A DNA stretch of 64,000 nt from Ascidia mentula (taxonomy: Eukaryota > Chordata > Ascidiacea > Phlebobranchia > Ascidiidae): assembly GCA_947561715.1 (NCBI GenBank), contig OX387198.1, positions 13,640,001 to 13,704,000 of the forward strand, in the 5' to 3' direction. The notes below the pieces were generated by a model. That model was not told the origin of the DNA. It worked only from the letters and a program-made list of their open reading frames with translations, and ran no database searches. Shown piece by piece: positions 12,782-37,875 of the stretch. Each line of letters starts with the position of its first letter. Within the stretch, counting starts at the first letter, position 1. The translations under genes and the position numbers were made by a program.

Positions 12782-14836
12782 GGAGGGTTGTCTTATGCAG
12801 GTACGGGTTTAATCTTTAACCCAGCTGCAAACGTCAGCTGTCACTGTGCCATGTGACGAGCACGTGCCAAGAACTGTTGTTTGCGTTTATGGATTCTTAC
12901 ATAGGCTGGCTTTATGCGAATTGTCCATGCAGTAAGTTGAAATCTTCTCCATTGAATGTGTTCCAGCGAGGGTTTTTGTTTCGCTTGGCGTCTATGACGT
13001 AACATTTGCAACATACACTGGCCACGTTTTGGTGCCAGTCATGAATGTGCTTGTGTTGTACTTAAATAATTTTGAATTTATTGTGTTTATTTATTTGATT
13101 AAGCTAATGAATAAGATATATGGCTGATTCTATTTGAACAATGAGTAATAGAGACCTGGACCCGAAAAAGTTGGTAAATTTTTCGACATTAAGTGTATGT
13201 TCGTTTACAACAGACAACCGACGTTGAGTCAATCACTAGTCGCGTTCATTTAATAAGGGGAAAATCGTGTTGTGGTAGCTGGCACTTTCCAGGCCGTGCA
13301 GACTCTACGTGGCGAATCACAGCTGTTACGCATCAAAGACTTTCGTATCCAAGAAACTTTTTTAAAACCAAGTCACATGTTTAGGTAAGAAGCAGTAGGC
13401 CTAGATGCCAATGAAAACGTGTCTCTTTTGGTTAACAACCAACCTCCGTCAGAACTGTTTACATGAAATGGTTTGGCAAGGTTGATTTAAGCACATATGC
13501 TCCATACTTCAACCAAACCCGTTCCACTCTAGAATCCCCACTATCACAAGCAGGCAAGTTAATCTTAAAATGGGCGTGAATACCTGGCGAACTTCTCACA
13601 ATAGAAATGCGGGTGTTGGATGTTAGTTTTTATTAAAATGTTAGAAGATTCATAAACTGGGCGTGAAAGGAAGAGTTTGACGTCAGACTTTTCACGACGA
13701 AAAATCCGTTTGCAGCACCTTTGGATCTCTGAAATTTTCCCAGCGTTCTGCTTCAAAAGCTACTTACCACGCCACCTTTCTCGCAGAAATTTGATGAAAC
13801 TGGTTCCTAAAAGTAACATATTATCTCCTAAACTTACATCACCGCTTTCTCCACTTAATCGCGAAGAGTTGGTCGATTTCTTAACCTTCGGTCTTGCGAC
13901 TTCGTTCGTTTCAAGTCTTTTAAAACATAAGTTTTTTTGGTATGTTGTTTTATGAAACCACAATGCGTTTCGCATTGCATTCAGAAATGACTTGTAAAGT
14001 TAACGGGTATTAATTTGGGCCACAGGTTTTAACTTCGTTGTAAATGTGCTAGGTTCTGAAATGGTTAATTTCAGACACACGGAACTTGGATCTGAAATTC
14101 GGATTTTCGGAAACTGCAGACTCGCTGCGTTTTCAGTTTTGCGCTTTTCAATTTCATTTTTCGGTTTTCGGTTTTCGTTTTTTCGGAAACCTTCGGTCTT
14201 CTAAACCCTCTTCGTTTTTCGTAACACTGAAAGATCAGAAAAAGAAATGTGAATACGAGTGAACGAGAACTGCAGAGGACAACGTTTATCACATCGGCAT
14301 GCACTGGTTTAATGGGCGAACGTCGACGGGTGCGCATCTAAAACCTTTCACTGAAACGAACATATCAACGAAACAACCAATACATTTCTACATAGCGTTT
14401 AACTGGTAAAAGTATCAAAAAGATTACAAGTTTTAGCAAGGGCGTTACAAAGACTTTGGCGTGTACATGCAACTTACAAGAAAAAAAACAGTTTTCGTGA
14501 ATAGGTGTATGTTCAAGTACGAAAGCGATTAAGCTACAACTAGAAACAATATCCAGTGTTTTCAGAAAAAGTGTCATTTTACTTTACACCATGTCAGATA
14601 GGCCTTTTAAACAAAAAACCCATGGACAAAGAAGCAACTGACGAAGACTTGAGCTTATCGTTCTACAGTTTTGCTTAAAAAGCTACAACCTGTTGACGTT
14701 GAATTACAAAACGAAATAGCAAAAAGTCGGTACACGTTCTGCGATGAATGTGACATACCTAGATACAGATTGTAAAGAACGACAAGAGGATCACGAGCAT
14801 AAAATTGGAGTCACTTCTCTAGCATCTGCTCGTTGC
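12782..14836. other. Intergenic / transformer-2 3' untranslated region
   Basis: No conserved gene seen. The right-hand part should be the transformer-2 3' UTR. A degenerate TTTTCGG-like low-complexity tract lies at about 14131-14190. A CACGTG E-box is near 12870. Confidence 0.5.
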
Positions 14837-17800
14837 TTAGTAGCGACCTGAAAAAAGAAACATATCCTAAACTTATTGTAATTCAAAATAATTTTTCTTT
14901 AAAATACTTTAACAGTAGCGATGATTTGCAAACACACGAGCAACAATGTTGGTTTTCAAATTTGTTTTGACTGTAACACTGATTATAATAGATGGTGACA
15001 TAAAACTGTTATCTCTAAACACTAGTTAAAGTAAATAAGCATTTTCCAAGACTTGCTACACAGCATTAAGTACAGGTAAAAGCTAGACTTTATCCTTTAC
15101 TTACGATATGGGGATCGGTCTCTGTAGTAAGGGGAGGGTGACCTGCGACGACTGTAGGGCGAAGGTGAACGACGTCTGTATCGTGGAGATGGAGATCGAC
15201 GTCTGCTGTAGTAAGGTGAAGGCGACCTGCGGTAGTTCTCACGTCTGCCATAGTCATCTCTGTATCTGAAATAGTGAAATGGGTTGTTGCTATTCCGCTA
15301 AAGTGAATCTTCAACCAGCAATTGTGAGTGTATTTGGGTAAAATTGTTTTGATAACGGACAATAATCGCCTAAAGGTACAACCAAGCAGGAGCGTTCCAA
15401 AATAAGGGTCGAAATATATATTCCAAAACTTGTCTCATCTAATATACAGGTGAGTTCCAATGGCTTCAAACTCTTGATAAAATTTTTTGTCCAAAATTAC
15501 TTCAGAAAACAAAATGAATGTGCCTGTTAGATGTGTCATACACACAATTGATTTTAAAATGGTACTGCATGGATTACACAAAATACCAAGCATTGCAGAC
15601 CATATACCTGTCACTATAGTCGTCTCTAGAAGGCGGACGATACCTGTTAAACAACAGCAGTTGTAAACACAACACGCAGAACACATTTGCTGGTTGAGAT
15701 TGTGACAATTGTGAACGAAGCTGCTACTCACGGTCGACCCACGTAAACGCCAGGTGTGGGTGTGTGTGGGCGCTTAGTAATGGAGAAATCAACTCTGATT
15801 CTGCGACCATCCAGTTCCATTCCATTTGCTCTTTCTTTGGCTTCACTTGCATCATCCTCATGATCGAAGTAGACAAACCCAAAGCCACGTGATCTGCCAG
15901 TCTAGATAAAGTACAAACTTTTTAAAATAACCTGTATACTACATTTCGAGTTAACAAAAACATTATTTAGGGTCTGATTGCAAAATCCCAATGGGACGCA
16001 ACGAAACAAACAGTCAGAAGTTAAGTGAAGGTGTGCAGCCTTCCAGGGTCCAGGAGCCAATCGCTTATTAAGGGGAGTAAACTAGGCATAAAACTCAATA
16101 AATTAATTACCAGATTTTTCTACTTGGGTGGATTTGGCCCTGCTAAAGTTGCACCCCTTTTGGTTAAAATAGCTGGGAAGATTGAACTGTTCATTTCACA
16201 AACTAAAGTAGCAAACTTTAATAATGCTAAGCATGTAATATTATTATGCTGATATTCTGAAATCATTGCAAATATTACTTAATGAGGCAAATTTAAAGCA
16301 CAATGTACCTTCTGGTCAATAACCACATTAATGCTAGCAATTCTTCCATAACGTGAAAACACGCTCCTTATATCACTCTCTGTCGTGTACAAGCTGAGCC
16401 CAAACACTCCCAGACACTTTCCTTGTGGTGGATTCAACTGAAAACATCAAACATTGCTGCCACATAGGCTTCAACAAGGTAGCATACTGTACATACATAT
16501 ACAGTTATGGTTAAATAAATTTAAACAGAGATTTTTTTAACCTGGTGAGTTTAAAGGTATATACAAAGAAGGTAGTTGTTGGCATCAGCAACAAACGAAG
16601 TTCATCATAAATGTATAAATGTAATGTTACCCTGTCTCCAATGTGACGTTTTCGGTTTGACATTGGTGATCGACTGTCGTGACCTCGTGACCTATCAGGC
16701 GAATAAGATGTGAACATCAGTATATCACAACAAATGCAACATGATACTCAGAAAAAGCTTGTAAATAAAGACGCTAAGATGACAATACAACTTCAACATA
16801 AAACCATATCACGGCACTAGTTTGATTTCAACCATATGTAATAATGAACCCATTACTCATAATTTTGCATCGCTTACAAACTTTATTGGTATATATGTAT
16901 AATGTTAGTGGTATAAATATTATCATAGAAAGCACAAAACATATGTGTATATATATATATGTATACATTTAGCAGATTAACACACATATATGTATATATG
17001 CATACATAGATATTTTCCAATTTTTGGACAAACGAATCTGTGCATTTAAAAATGTACTGATCTTCTGGCATAAACGTACTGTATTCTTACGACGTTTCGT
17101 CTGCCATGCGGCGAGACTTCATCAGGTATAACGCAACAAGTGAATCACACTATGCATATAATGATGAAATAATGACATAAGGATATAATAAAACATATCT
17201 ACACAAGTTTTCATAACCATATGAACATTGCCACAGAGTTCTGCACATCGCTGGGTGTGCATTGAGCAAAGAAGGTCGCTGGCATGCCTTAATATGCAGG
17301 TTATATCACTCACCAACATTTTAAATTTTTTTCTGCCAGCAAAGCACATTAAAACCCCAACCGAAATAACTAGACAAACGTGGTTTTAAATAAATGTTTT
17401 TGTCACAAACTCTGTAGTAAATTTTCTCTGCAGAAACAGTAAATTCTTTATTGTATATACATGTTTGTCATAAACAAGTGATATCACTTATCTTGAGTAA
17501 TTGTAGATCGCGAATATGAGAAAAACGCATTACCGTGTTCTAAGCACCTTTATGTGTGTAATGAGACAAGAAATGAGCCTGTATATTTGGTTCCGTTCAC
17601 ACCAACGAACGCCAAAAAAAAGAGGTGATTTTGTGGGAATATTGAAAAAAGGCAAAGGGTGCCATGTGACTCTACGCCAGTGCACGTAAACATACCTGGA
17701 GCGTGATCTGCTGTGTTTGTGGCGGCGGTCTCGGTCTCCATTCCTTTCGTATCGATCTTGGCTTCTGGATCTATATCTATTGCGATATGAGCCAGACCTT

Positions 17801-18988
17801 GATCTAAAGGCATATACAACTTGCCAAATACATATCTCCCTTAACAGGCCCACAAAAAAAAACAATATATATATATATATAAAAGCCAGTCTGCAAAATA
17901 TGGCAGTTCCCGACGAGATCTCGGGTTTGCAAGACTAAACCTTTTCGCTTGCACGGCCCCCAAGCCCGCATGCAACGAAAACACGTCTTTCTTTTAATTG
18001 TTTTATGTTTAGACATTCGCGTGCAGCCAGAAAATATTGGCGTGCAAACAAAAAAAGTTTAAAAAATCTTGCGCGTGTGCCGGCCATACTCTGCAGACTG
18101 GTATATAAGTGCTAATTGGAAACAGAAAACTTATATATCTAATATGGATTTTAATTTATTACATCTTAACAGCAACCTAAATAGTATTTTACAAGACCTA
18201 GATGAACTAACAATTCTTTAGACCTTACTCTATGTTGGCAGCCTTATCATGTGAGCCAAGGCAATTGCTCTCACACCAGATCAGAACATTTGTTATGTGC
18301 AGAGGTTTTTTTTAGTAAATGTTAATGGGCAGAATGGTCTGCATTTTGCAAAAATATATATACATAATATATAGAGTGGCCAGATTGGAAAGTTCATTAT
18401 TTGGGCAGGGGATTTTTTTCAATGACCACTAAATCCGCGAAGGACAAATGTGTGAAATTTTTAATCGACATTTTTTCCAATCTGGTAGATAGCAGCCTAA
18501 ACATTTTCAATTTTTTTTTACCACCTACAAAAAAGAATCAACTAGCATTGCATTTGCAAAACACTGGCACGTACAAACAATCACAAACTCTAAATCAACA
18601 TTCACTACAAAAAATCCTCCACAAAAATGATAAACTTTCCAATTTGGCTTAAGTAATAGCAGCATTTGGAATGGTAAACACACTAACTTTAAATTTAATA
18701 TACACATTATAACCGTACAACAGCAACAAACCGATGGGAGCGGGATCTTGAACGGGAATAGGATCTTCTCAAACTTGCCGACTTTCGAGAATGGTTTGAT
18801 CCAGCAGAACGCGAACGTGGTGTTCGAGATCTTGAACGGGATCTTCTATCTGGGCTTCGACTCTACAAAAGTACAACATACAAATTGTGTTTAACTACAC
18901 ACATCACTTGCAGATTATAAGTTCGTCGGGAAAAGCGTAAAACTCATAAACATACCGCTTTGTATTCACCGGGTTCAACGTCGCTCAT
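14837..18988 (-). CDS. TRA2: Transformer-2 splicing regulator (RS-RRM-RS)
   Basis: Nuclear SR-like protein that binds GAA-rich exonic enhancers and promotes exon inclusion. Exons (minus): 18988-18956, 18862-18732, 17803-17696, 16691-16631, 16437-16309, 15901-15732, 15643-15608, 15265-15105, 14847-14837; 279 residues (human TRA2B 288). Domain order is a first RS region (12-110), one RRM (about 118-195) with RNP2 CLGVFGLS and RNP1 RGFGFVYF, the family-specific linker KRPHTPTPG, and a second RS region of RSPSP-type repeats. The last exon supplies only the end of ...SPYRRY, matching the vertebrate C-terminal RRY. If that intron is retained, the frame reads Arg-Lys-stop at 15097. The gene is head-to-head with KAT5, 576 bp between start codons. 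An acceptor-like TTTTAG precedes the ATG (AG at 19031-19030). Confidence 0.96.
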
Positions 18989-19084
18989 CGTTGTTTTCTG
19001 TGTTTCCTGTTTAATGTTAACCAGTTACCCTAAAACACAGTCAAAAACGTTAGCCTCGTTATACATTACACGTTAAACAAAAGA

Positions 19085-19288
19085 TTACAAAAGATATAAA
19101 ATCTTAGCATTCACTTCCTCACATGCATTGTCTCCAAACAACGGTTGTAGCGCCTCACACCCACAAAGTGGCGCTAAGGAATCTCGATCCAATAAATTCT
19201 CAAATGTTTCATAAGTAAGTTGATTTTTTTGTTTAAGTTCGTGAAGCAATAAAACTGTTTGAAGGTTGAATGTTAAAAAAGCGAACAT
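19085..19288 (-). CDS. Small 67-residue ORF upstream of transformer-2
   Basis: ATG-to-TAA frame of 67 codons with an in-frame stop just upstream of the ATG. Composition is protein-like: a hydrophobic start, then a helix-like ELKQ segment and a motif LDRDSLAPLCGC, then an acidic stretch. I do not recognise the family. Its stop lies 54 nt upstream of an AG acceptor (19031-19030) that precedes the transformer-2 ATG. Both ORFs share the strand, which is the spacing expected of a tunicate-type operon resolved by spliced-leader trans-splicing. It could instead be an upstream ORF in the transformer-2 leader, or chance. Confidence 0.4.
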   Translation of the reverse strand: MFAFLTFNLQTVLLLHELKQKNQLTYETFENLLDRDSLAPLCGCEALQPLFGDNACEEVNAKILYLL

Positions 19289-19563
19289 TGTTTTTTTTTA
19301 TTAGCTTAAAGTAAATGAAAAATATTTCTAGGTAATGTTTGAAAAAGGTACACGTTTGATTTTTATTTTTCACGCTTCACTTGTTTCCACCTTAGCCTAG
19401 CCTTCTGTACAGCAGTAGGCTAAAATGCAAGCAGTTAATGAAGAAACAAACTAAATAAGAAAAAAATATATCCATTATGTGTTTTTAACTAGCATCCGTC
19501 ATCTACTCAGAAACTTGATAAAGTCAGGAATGTTTAAAATTTGTGACCCATCATGGAATTGCA

Positions 19564-30932
<11,369 letters not shown>

Positions 30933-32280
30933 CCCCGACAGAGACGTTGCGCGAAATCCGGTTAAAGTTGGAGATGATGGGTTGGCACGTGGGCAAAAGA
31001 GCATCCATAGAACGGCTTTGAAGACTTGATTTGAAGTTGTTAGCAATCTCATCATTATAGCGTTATAAACACTACTAAGTAGTGTGTGCGACTCTATCAG
31101 TCAACCTGGTGTTTTTTTATGTTCGTGTCAAAATTTCAACCACAATTCGTGGAAATGTGCCAGAACAGAACACGTTTGACAATTTCTCCCGTCATCCCGC
31201 TCAACATGAGCTACAACTGAAACGATTCGTTGCGACAGGCGTACATTGCTGACGCAGATTAAACGCAAATCCGCGAAAACATGAACGGCGATCGCCATCA
31301 CGCTCACCAATAACTGTCTGTTGTCGAAACGAGCCCTGCTGTTTGTTTGCTCTCGCACCGACACGGCGTCTGTGAACCCAGAGTCCCACGTCATTAGGTC
31401 TTATGAAACGCAAGTTTGCTAAACTGTGGAAACTCACACACTTTAGAAGTGTGAGATATCGATTATCGTGAAATTTCGTTTCGGTTAATTGCGCATTTTG
31501 CTTGCAGTGTAAACGATTATCATGCACGATAACTGGCACATTCCAATATTTGCTGGCAACCCACGTAATACTAATAAATTTGATTAAAAAATTACTAAAT
31601 AATATTTACGTGAGGTTGCATGTGATGACGCTTTCATTTTATGTAACACTTTCCATCGTCAACTATTTGAATGCAGGTTGCACGAAACACGAAACAGTAG
31701 TTTCCTACAAGTATTTTGTGCTCTTTCCAAAAGTTATTTCACTCTGGGGGGGGGGCAATTTAGATACTTTTATGGCAGCCTTAGTCTTGAACAGTCAACA
31801 TGAACTGTTTCACTTTTCATGTTTACACTTTAAACTTTGGAAGTTATAGTTTCGGGTCGTAGAATTTATCTCATACTAATGAACGTTTTCCACAAAGTGA
31901 TGTTTATGTTGAGGGTAATACAAATGCAATTATATAACAGGTTTAAGGTTTGCCCAACCAGACTGGTCACTGCCGTGCAGGACAACCTGGTAAATTTACC
32001 AATTGCTAAATTTATGGACACACAAAAAGTTTTACCAGTTGTCACCACAACGTTGCAAAAGTTACACTGGTATTTAAAGGAGAGCATTTTAATTTGCAGG
32101 ACACAGATTTATTCAGACCCACAACTCATAAAATTTACACTGGCGACGACGCTTAGCAAAAAAATGACAGAACGAGTTTTTGTGTGGACTATATCATGAT
32201 TGCCCAAAAAAATGTAGCGTTCCTCTGCCTCAAGTTGGCGATAACATTGATTAATTGTCAGGTTGTCGATGCTCCTCGTC
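30933..32280. other. KAT5 3' flank, no gene seen
   Basis: KAT5 3' UTR followed by noncoding DNA. No AATAAA lies within about 300 bp of the KAT5 stop. A G10 run is at about 31746. Confidence 0.5.
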
Positions 32281-32289
32281 ACTTAATTA

Positions 32290-32925
32290 GAATTCGGGGT
32301 ATTGGCAAGAGAATTCGCCTGTACCTGTCACTGAGGCCTATTTGAGTTTAACCTTATGTCATTTGGATTGTCAAATGCACCCGCTACTTTCCAACATTAA
32401 ATACAGAGAGTCTAAATATGGCATTGAATGGAAAGAACCACTGGCGTACTTCGACGGCATCACTGTGAAACATTTGCAGCGCCTTAACACTGTTTTTCAG
32501 CGTCTGGGTTGCTTACGGGTTAATTCTAAAGCCATCCAAGTGTCACGTACTTAACCAGGAAGAAAAATTTTAGGTGGTATGTTGTTTTAAACAACGGTGT
32601 AAAGTGCATCCTAAAACACGTTTACCGCTGTGAGGCCCTGTCCCCCAAAAAGTTAAATAAGTGAGATGATTTCTGGGTTCTTGCCGCTCACTATCGAAAG
32701 ATTGTGAAAGAATTTGCGATGATTGTGTGACATTGTACGACTATACAAAGTAAATTAGTTGTTTCTCCCGTTTGGCAGAGTGCCATCAGGCATTTCGTTC
32801 CATTTGAACAAATGCTTGCTTCTCAGCCAATTTTGGGTGTCCCTCATGTGGCGAAACTATTTGCTTTGGACACTGATGCTTCCAACTATTCTGTGGGCTG
32901 TGTTGTTATCTCAGGTTTCTGATGG
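32290..32925 (+). mobile_element. Decayed Ty3/gypsy retrotransposon fragment (RT to RNase H)
   Basis: Family motifs appear in the correct order but in shifting frames broken by stops. A GYWQ and a VPVTE stretch lie near 32297-32330, then the reverse-transcriptase core FEFN...FGLSNAPATFQ (32341-32391), HLQRLNTVFQRL (about 32467-32505), the connection-domain AAHYRK..KEFA (about 32670-32717) and the RNase H start LDTDASNYSVG (about 32866-32900). No intact frame or LTR was identified. It is an inactive fossil and is described only. Confidence 0.85.
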
Positions 32926-35900
32926 GAGATATTGTATGTGAGGCAGAAACGCGATGGGTGAAAGGAACGGCTTAATTTTGATCGCATTTACAGTTTTCAA
33001 TACACACTACTAGTTTGAAGCACTACGGGCCATTAGGAAAATAACTGTTTACCCAAACCCAGTTACATCGAATCACCCGAACCATATTAGGGGATGCCCT
33101 GCAAGCTGCATTGGTGAAGAAATAAAGGGCAGACTACCTGTTATTGCACAAACCCCTTCCCCAATTGACGCAACTTCCTCGCTCATTCGCGTGCCCCACC
33201 GATAACTGCAAACAGGGAAAACACCTGTTTCCTGGTTGTAGTTGTATCCAGTGCGTCAGTAGGTCGGTATAGTGGTCATGCCCATATTTCGCATTTTGCA
33301 GACTCATCGTTTTATAAGTTACGCCACTTCATTTCGTTGGAAGTGCAACGAGTAAATTGTATGCAGTATCTGCAAGTTGTAGGCTACATTGCAATTATTA
33401 AAAATGCGTATTTTTGTCAAACTTGTGAGAATGAGAAACAGTAGTCTACTGTAGTAAACATACACTGTTAATTACATTTAATCACTAACGATGTTGCTTG
33501 AGATCACGAACTTGACACGCACTAAGTCGTGAAACAAAAAATTCCAAATTTCGCAATACGAAACTGCTCGGGGACTATTCCAAAACGCTTGAACATGATA
33601 TTGTGGGGGGGAGGGCAAACGCGTTTTTTCCCTCGTCGACAGCAGAGTTTCGCGTTCACAGGACAGGAAATTTTCGGAATTCGCGATGGGCCACTTGAAC
33701 TTCTCGGGCACCTGCTACGAGAAACAGCCAGATGCACAAAACTTTGCTGAAAAGTTTATCTCAAATCAGTCTGACTCCATACACACGCCACATTCCTGGC
33801 TGGTTGCGCCCGTTCGCCGGGATCCTGTTTGGAAACACAGGTGCACTTTCTTCGAGCTTTTTGTTCAAACTGCACCAACTATCACAAGTTGTTCAAAATG
33901 TCATATTAATCTGATATGAAACCTTTTAAACGACAAATGCAGGATGCTTGTACATTATTGGCTTTGTTTGTTATACTTTTGTTATTGACAAAAACGGTAG
34001 GCGCGGGACCACGACTTCAATTTTATTGCAGTTCACACAACTTTACACGGTTTGTTTGCGTCGAGAGTGTACTGAGTGGAGACAGAAACTAGTACTTTAA
34101 AACCTGATAAAAAAGACCTGATATTCACGTGTTGACCGCGCACCATCACCACACTGTTGTTCCCAAACAAACGAAGCGATTTAAGGAAGCCACTGGCGAC
34201 CGGCGGTATCCACAGCACAGTCTGCGCTGCCATGACGACGCAATCGCTTATCTAAGGCCGTCTATGGAGTCACGTGACCCTTTTACGTCATTGCCGCGCT
34301 ATTTGACGTCACGCGTACTGTGTGTTAGAACGACTCCCCTATCAAGGCGATACAAATTTATCGAATTAGCGCTAGCTGTGGATCTGTGCTTATGAGCTTG
34401 CTTGTTTAGACCAATAAAATTTCAGTACTTCTTAAATTTTAAGGATATGAATTTACTTCAAGTAACTTTACGACCATTCTTTAAATTTGATTTGTGGTTC
34501 TTGTCATGAGCAAATCCAAACAACCGAGAGCAGTGGTTCCCCACGGTTGCTCTGGAATTTTTCCCGCAACATTCCAACGAAATTGGCGACATTCAAAGCC
34601 CTCCTCCTCACACACGAAGCGCGTTTACTTTCAAGGCGTCTCGCCCCACCCGTGAATATAATTAGCGCTCAGTGTTTGCCAAAGGCTGTCGATCCACCCT
34701 CATAGGTACATATGGGTTCAAGCTGGAACAAGCAAGCGGACCGGAATGCACCGTGAATACATTGAGACTGAATTCCGACGTCCTAAACCAGGTCTGTTCC
34801 ATAAAGGGTCATATAACGGTGACCCACGACGCCTCTATATTAACGCGGCAATTCTTCGTACCGTGATTGCGTACTCCTTTGCGCTTCCATAAATATTCTC
34901 CATGGCTAAAGCATGCGATATATATCCCAGACGCGCTGTAATGGCCGGAAGTATTTGTAAAGACAGAATGCATACTTGACTCATTCACTTACCAGTGGAC
35001 GTTTTAGTCTTCCCTGTGAATAAGAGCAACAATGGCGCGCTGTTGCTGAAGAGGTCGTGTTGGAAAAATCCCATCAAATTCCATCGACAGGATTAAACCC
35101 GTTGTTAAGTTTCTGTGTTGTTTTATCGTTTCTGTGGCGTTGTAAGTTGGTTTCTGTTTGTTTTTCCGTTGCGATTTCCGACGTTATTGCTTCTCGTGTA
35201 GTTTGTCTTTTATGCTAGATATGGTTGTGCTTTCTGGGATTCTTAAAGTAGCAAAGAAACGCAATACAATTATTGTGCACATAGCTTTAACAAAGATGAG
35301 TGCAATTTACATTTGTGAAATGACACACATATAAATCTGCGAAATCAGGTTTAAACAAATAATATCAAAAAATCATGAAACAGCTTTGCGGTATTGCCTA
35401 ACATTGTAGGAGCATGTGTCGATGCCGAAACAACGTCTGTAGTTTGTTGTTGTTCCTTAGCCACAACGCCAAAACTTCTTGTAACACAGCTATCCTAGCA
35501 ATGCTTATGCCAACAAAAGTCAATGCCGCACTTGCGTAAAGCGCATGCGTTGCTCCTGGCAACAAGAGCTGAGTAAACACAGGAGAGACTGTGGCGGAGG
35601 CGCATTGTCGTCAGTCGGCACTGAGGATCGGCGTTGCTGCGATGTCGATCCTCTAATGAGCATTTGAAACCTGGCTTTTATTGCTTTCCAACATCGGAGT
35701 TTGTTATTTCAAATTTGCAGCGAGCGACATTATCTGTTCTCCGCCGAGTAGAGGGGGAATAGCGCTAAAAAGTCCATTAAAGTAATGGCTGTTTGGTGGG
35801 CGGCGAATGTCCGTGTCGAAAGTACTTGTAGCTCTTTAACCTAATATCGCTTTTCGTCGTCAAATTGCCATCATTTTGACCGCGTGCGTAATTACCAACA

Positions 35901-37860
35901 CTTGAGTTACACAGTAATTTATTAGTTGTTGGCATCGTGTTGCAGACCAAGCGCACTTTGCTTTCCTGCTAATGCACGCCAACGTTACATAAAAAGCCAT
36001 GTTCAATCGTAAATCAATTACAGGTTGTCGCAACGAAAAGTTTAAGGGTACAACGCAAGTGCGTGTCCTCAGTGTGTGTTGGCACGGTCCCGAACGTCAG
36101 CATCGGGCAATTCCGCCATACTGTCTGATAGCATTTTCTTGCACACGTTGTGGCAAATATCGCCAAGCTTGATTACACAACTTCCATCAGGGCGCGCACG
36201 TCAATGCTGCCTTATCGAAAGTCGAACAAGGATCGTCTTTGGTGGGAATGACATTGAAATATGCGCGCGGGACGCAGAGTAAACATAACCCGGCCCGGAC
36301 GTTTCCTTCGTTCGTCGACTGAAGCTCGTCTGTCTCGGGTGTTGTATTGTTGAGAAACGCTGCAAAATGTAAACTACGGTGATTGAGTCACGGCCTCCCA
36401 GCGCGAGACGGGACACCCGGTAGTTTGCCTTGCGCCGCCGATTCTCCGACTTTGAGTGCGGCGCGGGCCCCTGATTGCCAGACCAAAGGGCCGGAAATCG
36501 TCTCCGCCTGATTTCCGCGCGGAGTGCTGGGCGCGTGAAAAAACTTATCGCCTCCTTTGACATGTCTGTGGATTTGAATGCACCCGAAATGTAATAGGTT
36601 TTCCCGGCGTTTTGTTAAGCAAAATAACACCGGATTTTTATATTCCGACACCGTGACATGTCAGGGTACATTCCTGTTATACTCCACTAATGTAACAAGA
36701 AATGTTGTTCTAAACACAACAGAAAAATACAATTGAATAAGACATGCTGAACTTGCCCATAATGTGTTTATGCACTGGAAATTTCCAGCAACACGAAACA
36801 ACAGTCCGACCCGCTTGGGGTGATTTTGCAGTATGCAAACTTGCGGTAATTCATACACAGCACAAAGCCAAGAAATTCAAACGCCGGGCGGTAATTTACG
36901 GTGATTGATGGTCCGGACCTTTGTTTCGCCTGGGCATGGCCGGCGCTTTTAGGCCGTTATTGTCGCTCGGGCCTTATCCCAAGGTTGTTATTACCATTGA
37001 AAAGTGCCCACTGCCTGATCACGTTTTTGCGACGCACCCAAAGACGATTTGCTTACTTTTCCACAACTGCTGTGAGAGTATTACAACTGGGGACCAACTG
37101 TTTTTGGCCAATTATCTTCCGCTGACGTCTTTCGAGCTGGGGCGTTGAAATTAACTATAATTTTGAGCGGCAGTACAGGACTTCCATGGAAGTGAACGTT
37201 CATCTTGTCAGCAGCGCGCTGTAGCTGGAAACGCTAATCACCTACAGTTTCGATGTACGGGACTGGGTAATCTGCCAATTTTCCATTCATTAAGGTCTTT
37301 GTTGTACTTGTCATTTGCCCGGCGAGGATCAACAAAGTAGCAGTTACACAACACGTTTGTAAAGCGCTTGTCGCCGGAAACTGGAGAACATTTACTGTAA
37401 CCTGAGCGCTGATGTTTGCTCTGCAATCGACGTTACTCGCATATATGGAAGTGCGCTGGGTCTCTGTCCAACGGTCTTCGTCCATTTACGGCAGAAGGCA
37501 ATGTTTGCGCACTTCGGCATTAATCGTGCTGCGATTCTTATGTGGCGACAAATCCGCCAGCGACTAATTTGGCAATGAGTGCGCTCACCTGCGCCAAACG
37601 CCGCCGACGTGGTGTTTGTGGAAAACTTTCGATAGTCACTATAACGACCGACCTGCTGACTGTTCTCTGATACAGCCAACCTTTTGTACGCGTGTGGATT
37701 GGGCAGATATACCTACATTCCTCAAATACGTGTTTCTCTGTGCCTAACGATACAGTCACGAAGTTAAAAGGGAAACAGAAAATAGAAACTTTCCACTTGG
37801 GTTGTGAAATGCAGTGAATAGTCCACCGAAACATGTCAGTACCAGTGTTTTTCCTCGTCA
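32926..37860. other. Gene-poor DNA, no supported gene
   Basis: About 4.9 kb. The first few hundred bases may be more gypsy debris. A GC-rich patch lies at 36380-36560; the 120-codon minus frame there (36201-36563) looks like a by-product of base composition. No domains or splice-consistent exons seen. Confidence 0.5.
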
Positions 37861-37875
37861 GCGCGACCCGTGTAT

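Noticed and set aside
14640..14780. Plus-strand frame with a CDECD-like motif
   Set aside because: It has no start, contains upstream stops and lies antisense to the transformer-2 3' UTR.
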